Shown one piece after another: positions 21,101-25,692 of a DNA stretch of 25,692 nt. A model generated the notes under the pieces. It was not told where the DNA came from and did not search any database. It saw only the letters and a program-made list of their open reading frames with translations. The position numbers were made by a program, and so were the translations under genes. The first letter of the stretch is position 1. Every line of letters starts with the position of its first letter. The stretch spans positions 1 through 25,692 of the forward strand of contig CAYWWK010000029.1 of the NCBI GenBank assembly GCA_964462135.1, in the 5' to 3' direction. Origin of the DNA: MGBC163016 sp964462135 (GTDB lineage: Bacteria > Actinomycetota > Coriobacteriia > Coriobacteriales > Eggerthellaceae).

Positions 21101-22739
21101 CGTGAACCTCCTGCGGTGTGGATGCGCCCATGCTTTCACCCAGACTGCGAGCATGCTCGCGCATAAGGCCGTATTCGATGGATTCCACGAGCGCATTCCA
21201 AGACGCTTCGATGACGTTTTCCGACACACCCACGGTTCCGAAGGACCCTTGAGGGTCAGCCGTCGTGATGGTCACCCGAGTGAGGGCACCCGTACCTTGG
21301 CTCTCGTCGGGGAGCCGCACCTTGTAGTCAACCAATTCGAACCCGGCCACCTCGGGATAGAACTCCGTGATGGCCATGCGCAAGGCCGCATCCAGCGCTC
21401 CCACCGGACCTGCCCCTTCGCCAGTGGCCACGAAGCGCTCATTGCCCACATGTATCTTGATCACAGCCTCTGATACGGCATCTTTGGCCAACGCACCCGT
21501 GTCTTCCCTGTCATCCACGATGACCCGGAACGACTCCAGCGTGAAGGCGGGGCGGTAGGTGCCCATATGGCGCATCATCAGCAGCGCCAGAGAGCCATCG
21601 GCCATCTCGTAGGTATAGCCGCGCGCCTCTCGGTCCTTGATGTCATCCAAGACCGCTTGGATGTCCACCCGCGCCGCTTCAAGATCAAGCCCCAAGCTGC
21701 TCGCTTTCTGCAGAAGCGAAGCCTTTCCCGCCAGTTCACTTACCACCATGCGAGCCGTGTTGCCAACGCGCTGCGGTTCAGCATGCTCATAGGCTTGGGG
21801 GAAGCGAGCAATGGCACTTGCATGCAATCCGCCTTTATGGGCGAAGGCGGATGCTCCCGAATAGGGATGATGGGGGGAGAGGGCAATCCCCGTAACCTCG
21901 GCAACGAAATGGGAGACCTCCGTCAATTCGCTCAGCTTGTGTCCGCCGACGGCCTCCAAACCCATCTTGAGTTCCAGGTCAGCTATCACCGTGAGCAGAT
22001 CGGTATTGCCAACGCGCTCCCCTATCCCATTGCACGTTCCCTGCACCTGCGTGATGCCCGCTCGAACGGCAGCGAGGGCATTGGCAACGGCGCACCCCGA
22101 ATCATTGTGGCAATGGATACCGAATGCCTGATGGGGGAAAGCGTCTGTCACGACATGGACCACTTCTTCCACCTGAAACGGCAACCAACCACCATTCGTC
22201 TCACAAAGGTCTATCGAATCCGCCCCCGCCTCACTGGCAGCCCTGACACACGCCAAGGCATAATCCCGGTCGGAGGCGAACCCATCGAAGAAGTGCTCAG
22301 CATCGAAGACCACCTCGCGGCCAGCCGCTTTGAGAAAGGCCACGGAATCGCGGATCATGCGCAGGTTCTCGTCCAAGGTGGTGCGCAAGGCGCGGGTGAC
22401 CTGCTCATCCCACGTCTTCCCCACGATGGTGACGACGGGAGCATTGCTTTGGAGGAGATCTCGAAGCCCGGGGTCGCGTTCAGCCGCAACACCCTTCTTG
22501 CACGTGTTGCCGAATGCGGCGATCTGCGCGTGTGTAAGATCCATCTCGCGCACGCGCCTGAAGAAGGCGATGTCCTTCGGGTTCGATGCAGGAAAGCCTC
22601 CTTCGATGACATCGATGCCGAATGCATCCAGACGCGCGACGATCTTGAGCTTATCCTCTAGCGATAAGCTGACGCCCTCACATTGCTCTCCATCACGAAG
22701 CGTTGAATCGTATGTGCGGATCTTCGCCGCAGGAACCAT
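21093..22739 (-). CDS. cimA: Citramalate synthase
   Basis: Condenses pyruvate and acetyl-CoA to citramalate, giving 2-oxobutyrate for isoleucine without threonine. The 548-residue enzyme has the DRE-TIM barrel start TYDSTLRDGEQCEGVSLS, metal-binding HxH in IHCHNDSG, GIGERVGNTDLLTV, and a C-terminal regulatory domain (about 400-530) of the LeuA dimer type. EGVSLSLEDKLKIVARLDAFGIDVIEGG fits the citramalate synthase group better than 2-isopropylmalate synthase, but only assay separates them with certainty. It starts 7 bp after ilvE; the ribosome site GAGGT covers the ilvE stop region. It overlaps yerC downstream. Confidence 0.92.
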   Translation of the reverse strand: MVPAAKIRTYDSTLRDGEQCEGVSLSLEDKLKIVARLDAFGIDVIEGGFPASNPKDIAFFRRVREMDLTHAQIAAFGNTCKKGVAAERDPGLRDLLQSNAPVVTIVGKTWDEQVTRALRTTLDENLRMIRDSVAFLKAAGREVVFDAEHFFDGFASDRDYALACVRAASEAGADSIDLCETNGGWLPFQVEEVVHVVTDAFPHQAFGIHCHNDSGCAVANALAAVRAGITQVQGTCNGIGERVGNTDLLTVIADLELKMGLEAVGGHKLSELTEVSHFVAEVTGIALSPHHPYSGASAFAHKGGLHASAIARFPQAYEHAEPQRVGNTARMVVSELAGKASLLQKASSLGLDLEAARVDIQAVLDDIKDREARGYTYEMADGSLALLMMRHMGTYRPAFTLESFRVIVDDREDTGALAKDAVSEAVIKIHVGNERFVATGEGAGPVGALDAALRMAITEFYPEVAGFELVDYKVRLPDESQGTGALTRVTITTADPQGSFGTVGVSENVIEASWNALVESIEYGLMREHARSLGESMGASTPQEVHDA

Positions 22740-22746
22740 AAGCGGC

Positions 22747-23670
22747 TTATACCTCGGTCACCCAATCGGCGAATTCAGGGTCTTTGCCATAGGCGACCTC
22801 GAAGAACTTGTCCTGCAGGCGCTTTGTGATGGGCCCTCTCTTGCCAATGGCGCGATCATCCACACTGGCGACCGGTGTCAGTTCGGCAGCGCTTCCTGTG
22901 AAGAAGACCTCGTCAGCGATATACAGATCACTGCGGGTGAGGCTTTCCTCGATGCAAGGGATATCCAGTGCATCTGCAAGCACGAGGATGCTGTCACGGG
23001 TGATTCCCTCGAGCAGACCATCGGAGGTGGGCGGCGTTGAGATGATGCCATCGCGGACGATGAAGAGGTTCTCGCCGGTGCCTTCGCACACCTTGCCCTC
23101 CTCGTTCAGCATGACGGCTTCACCATAGCCATGGGCCTTCGCCTCAAGCTTCGCCATGAGCGAATTGAAGTAGGAGGCGGTTGCCTTCACGGCAGGAGGA
23201 ATGGCGTTGATGGAGCGCTGGCGCCAAGACGAGATGCCGACGTTGATGCCATTCTCCAAGGCATCAGGCCCCAGATATGCGTCCCAAGGCCAGCAGGCGA
23301 TGATGACGTCGGTTGGCGCACCGGTAGGGTCAACACCCATGACGCCATAGCCGCGATAGACCAGCGGGCGGATATAGCAGCTGGCAAGCTTGTTCGCGCG
23401 GATGACCTCGACGGTGGCGTCGCACAGCTCGTCCACGCTGTAGGGCAGATCGATGGCAGCGATCTTCGCAGAACGATGCAGCCGTTCCATGTGATCGCGC
23501 AGGCGGAAGACGAAGCTCTTGTCGGAATCAGGATCCTTGTAGCAACGCAGACCCTCGAAGACGCCTGAGCCATAGTGCAACGAATGGGAGAGGACGTGCG
23601 TGGTGGCCTCAGCCCAGGGAACCAGTTCGCCATTCTTCCAAATGAAATCGACTTCGGTGATATCAGCCAT
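22747..23670 (-). CDS. ilvE: Branched-chain amino-acid aminotransferase
   Basis: PLP-dependent fold IV (class IV) enzyme exchanging amino groups between glutamate and the keto acids of leucine, isoleucine and valine. The 307-residue protein has LHYGSGVFEGLRCY near the N-terminus, the Schiff-base lysine Lys162 in PPAVKATASYFNS, EGTGENLFIV, and DEVFFTGSAAELTPV. The ATG at 23670 has GGAGG 5 nt upstream; a longer reading frame begins only with a TTG. First gene of the ilvE-cimA-yerC operon. D-amino-acid transferases share the fold, but the RPLVYRGYG and tail motifs favour IlvE. Confidence 0.95.
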   Translation of the reverse strand: MADITEVDFIWKNGELVPWAEATTHVLSHSLHYGSGVFEGLRCYKDPDSDKSFVFRLRDHMERLHRSAKIAAIDLPYSVDELCDATVEVIRANKLASCYIRPLVYRGYGVMGVDPTGAPTDVIIACWPWDAYLGPDALENGINVGISSWRQRSINAIPPAVKATASYFNSLMAKLEAKAHGYGEAVMLNEEGKVCEGTGENLFIVRDGIISTPPTSDGLLEGITRDSILVLADALDIPCIEESLTRSDLYIADEVFFTGSAAELTPVASVDDRAIGKRGPITKRLQDKFFEVAYGKDPEFADWVTEV

Positions 23671-23711
23671 ATGCGCCTCCAAGAACGTATCTCCAACGTG
23701 AATGGACAGTT

Positions 23712-23754
23712 ATTCTACTCCAGATGAAAGGGTCGAATGCCTGCAGAATGCCTG
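23712..23754 (-). promoter_or_regulatory. Candidate ilvE operon promoter with direct repeats
   Basis: A minus-strand -10 TAGAAT (23717-23712) lies 17 nt downstream of two direct repeats of GAATGCCTG (plus strand, 23735-23743 and 23746-23754), spaced 11 bp, one helical turn. No good -35 is present; the repeats take its place, which suits an activator. The binding factor is unknown; the TrpR-like protein of this operon is one candidate. Confidence 0.4.
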
Positions 23755-23782
23755 TAATCGGCCTTCATGGGGAAAGGAGCTG

Positions 23783-23819
23783 CAAAGAAACCCGCTGCGT
23801 CGGCCGTGCTGCGGGTTTC
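23783..23819 (-). terminator. Intrinsic terminator of the glutamine synthetase gene
   Basis: GAAACCCGC (23787-23795) and GCGGGTTTC (23811-23819) form a perfect 9-bp stem. On the minus strand the last arm runs into TTTGCA, a short T-run, 22 bp after the stop codon of the glutamine synthetase gene. Confidence 0.8.
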
Positions 23820-23840
23820 CAGCAATGCCGCGGAGCTGCC

Positions 23841-25692
23841 TCAGGCGTAGAACAGGATCTCGTTGTACGTGGGGACCGGCCAGTATTCACGCGCGACGAT
23901 GATCTCCATATCGTCCACCGCATCCCGCAGATCGTCCATGATGGGGATGATCTGATGCGCGTTCACATTCGCCCGCTCCTGCTGATCCTCGATCTCAAGC
24001 GAAGCGTAATGCAGCTCATGGAGTTGGGAGAGCAATCCATTGATCCGTGCCGCGCCGTCCACCAGCATCTTGAGCTTCCTCTCTTGGGATTCCACATTGG
24101 CGTCGGGAAGCATCTGCTTGATCTTCCATGTGTTCTCTGCAATCTCGGCGGCGAACTGGTTGATGGCAGGAAGGTAGTCTCGGCGCACCAGCCGCTTCAT
24201 GGTACGGATCTCGATGTTCATAGTCTTGTTGTACTTCTCAAGCTTCACTTCGTAGCGGCTGCGCACCTCAGCCTCATCCAGTACATGGAACTCGCCGAAC
24301 AGGTCGATGGACTTCTGATCTACCAGGCAGGGCAGCGCATCAGCCGTGGTCTTGTTGTTCGCAAGGCCGCGGCGTGCCGCCTCTTCGGGCCATTCGTCAG
24401 AGTAGCCGTCACCATTGAAGATGATGCGCTGATGGTCACGCAGGGTGCGCTTCACGTAATCCAAGGCAGTACTGCGGAACTCATCCTCGGACACCCCTTC
24501 CATCTCATCAGCGAACTCCTTCAGCGATTTGGCCATGGCCGTGTTCAGGATCATGTTGGCATCAGAGAGGTTCTGCTCAGAGCCTGGCATGCGGAATTCG
24601 AACTTGTTTCCCGTGAAGGCGAAGGGGCTTGTGCGGTTACGGTCGGTGTTGTCTTGGAGGAAGTTTGGAAGCTCGGCTACGCCCAAGTCCATCTCGGTGC
24701 GCTCATGTGAGGTGTAATCCCTGTCTTCGATGAGCGCATCCACCACGCGACCCAGCTCATCGCCCAGGAACATGGACACGATGGCGGGAGGCGCCTCGTT
24801 TGCCCCCAGACGATGGTCGTTGCCAGCAGAAGCGGCCGACATGCGCAACAGTTCCTGATAGTCATCCACCGCTTGGATGACACCAGCCAAGAACACCAGG
24901 AAGCGCAGGTTCGACATGGGATGGTCACCTGGCTCGAGCAGGTTCTTGCCATTCGCAGCCAAGGACCAGTTGTTATGCTTGCCTGATCCGTTGATGTGCT
25001 CGAAGGGCTTCTCGTGCTCAAGGCAGACCAGATTGTAATGGCTGGCCAGAAGGCGCATCTCCTCCATGGTCAGCAGATTCTGGTCAATGGCGCGGTTGGC
25101 ATTGGCGAACAGCGGAGCCAACTCGTGTTGGCACGGAGCCACTTCGTTGTGCTTGGTCTTCGCGGGAACGCCCAGCTTCCAGAGCTCGTCATCAAGCTCT
25201 TTCATGAAGTTGTTCACCGTGGGACGGATGGCGCCGAAGTAATGATCCTCCAATTCCTGACCCTTGCAGGGGGAATACCCGAAAAGCGTGCGACCCGTGA
25301 GCATCAGGTCAAGCCGCTTCTTGTAATCGTCTTCAGAGATGAGGAAGTATTCCTGCTCAGCGCCAACGGTGGCTATGACGCGCTGATGCGGCTCGCCGAA
25401 GAGCGCCAATACGCGATTCGCCTGCTCGTCAACCGCACGCATGGAACGCAGAAGCGGTGTCTTCTTGTCAAGCGCCTCGCCGTTGTAAGAGCAGAATGCC
25501 GTGGGGATGCACAGCACCTCATCCTTGATGAAGGCGAAGGAGGTGGGGTCCCAGGCGGTATAGCCACGCGCCTCGAAGGTGGCGCGAAGGCCGCCAGAGG
25601 GGAAACTTGACGCATCAGGTTCGCCCTGGATGAGTTCTTTGCCCGAGAAGGACATGATGGCATGACCGTCATCGATGGGGTCGATGAAGCTG
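23841..25692 (-). CDS. glnN: Glutamine synthetase type III, 5' end outside window
   Basis: ATP-dependent ligase making glutamine from glutamate and ammonium, the main nitrogen-assimilation step. The reading frame stays open to the window edge, giving 616 visible residues; type III enzymes are around 700 residues, so roughly the first 80-100 are missing. An internal ATG at 25655 is not the start, because conserved residues (FIDPIDDGHAI) precede it. Type III features are FSGKELIQGEPDASSFPSGGLRATFEARGYTAWDP, TVGAEQEYF, KHNEVAPCQHE, FEHINGSGKHNNWS and NKFEFRMPGSEQN. No adenylylation-type tyrosine loop of type I is recognised. It ends with an intrinsic terminator ahead of the ilvE operon. Confidence 0.96.
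   Translation of the reverse strand, partial: SFIDPIDDGHAIMSFSGKELIQGEPDASSFPSGGLRATFEARGYTAWDPTSFAFIKDEVLCIPTAFCSYNGEALDKKTPLLRSMRAVDEQANRVLALFGEPHQRVIATVGAEQEYFLISEDDYKKRLDLMLTGRTLFGYSPCKGQELEDHYFGAIRPTVNNFMKELDDELWKLGVPAKTKHNEVAPCQHELAPLFANANRAIDQNLLTMEEMRLLASHYNLVCLEHEKPFEHINGSGKHNNWSLAANGKNLLEPGDHPMSNLRFLVFLAGVIQAVDDYQELLRMSAASAGNDHRLGANEAPPAIVSMFLGDELGRVVDALIEDRDYTSHERTEMDLGVAELPNFLQDNTDRNRTSPFAFTGNKFEFRMPGSEQNLSDANMILNTAMAKSLKEFADEMEGVSEDEFRSTALDYVKRTLRDHQRIIFNGDGYSDEWPEEAARRGLANNKTTADALPCLVDQKSIDLFGEFHVLDEAEVRSRYEVKLEKYNKTMNIEIRTMKRLVRRDYLPAINQFAAEIAENTWKIKQMLPDANVESQERKLKMLVDGAARINGLLSQLHELHYASLEIEDQQERANVNAHQIIPIMDDLRDAVDDMEIIVAREYWPVPTYNEILFYA

Noticed and set aside
1..25692. tRNA, rRNA, CRISPR arrays, insertion sequences, prophage genes
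   Set aside because: Read through on both strands by eye; no T-arm signature, spaced repeat array, transposase or integrase was found.

Overview
The window looks like chromosomal DNA of an anaerobic actinobacterium of the class Coriobacteriia, most likely the family Eggerthellaceae. This is inferred from gene content: a LuxR-type regulator fused to a multi-pass membrane domain, a DMSO-reductase-family operon with Tat-exported catalytic subunit, four-cluster ferredoxin, NrfD anchor and TorD chaperone, a rubrerythrin, a type III glutamine synthetase, and an IMP dehydrogenase of the Tritrichomonas-like type. I see no rRNA, tRNA, CRISPR array or insertion sequence. The left end is non-coding; the right end cuts through the glutamine synthetase gene.

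Layout. 1-316: upstream region of a membrane-bound LuxR regulator (317-2173, +). 2306-6544 (-): short-type SerA, then LeuS abutting a SanA/YdcF-like protein. 6630-7220 (+): ribosome-assembly GTPase EngB. 7389-10482 (-): IMP dehydrogenase and M18 aminopeptidase. 10633-12564 (+): rubrerythrin (back-to-back with the aminopeptidase promoter) and a Nudix hydrolase, separated by a 621-bp gap with a terminator and a run of consecutive hairpins. 12565-13132: a decayed stretch with short palindromic repeats and a frameshifted remnant of a TrpR/YerC-like gene. 13133-18049 (-): the molybdoenzyme operon, transcribed catalytic subunit, ferredoxin, NrfD, TorD. 18261-20684 (-): an unusual cassette of a second NrfD-like protein, a YtrA-type GntR regulator and a slipin/Band 7 protein. 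20786-23670 (-): ilvE-cimA-yerC. 23841-25692 (-): partial type III glutamine synthetase.

How it fits together. The molybdoenzyme operon probably lets the cell use an unidentified terminal electron acceptor: the NrfD anchor draws electrons from menaquinol, the ferredoxin subunit relays them, the exported catalytic subunit reduces the substrate, and TorD assists maturation. Its promoter carries two 13-bp direct repeats spaced 21 bp apart; a related site lies upstream of the neighbouring NrfD-GntR-slipin cassette, so the two may share a regulator. IlvE and CimA supply branched-chain amino acids, notably isoleucine through citramalate, and the TrpR-like protein overlapping cimA is a candidate local regulator.

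Non-coding features most worth a second look are the hairpin run at 11578-11768, the covarying palindromic repeats in three intergenic regions, the direct-repeat promoter of the molybdoenzyme operon, the palindrome shared by the aminopeptidase and rubrerythrin promoters, and the truncated YerC copy.
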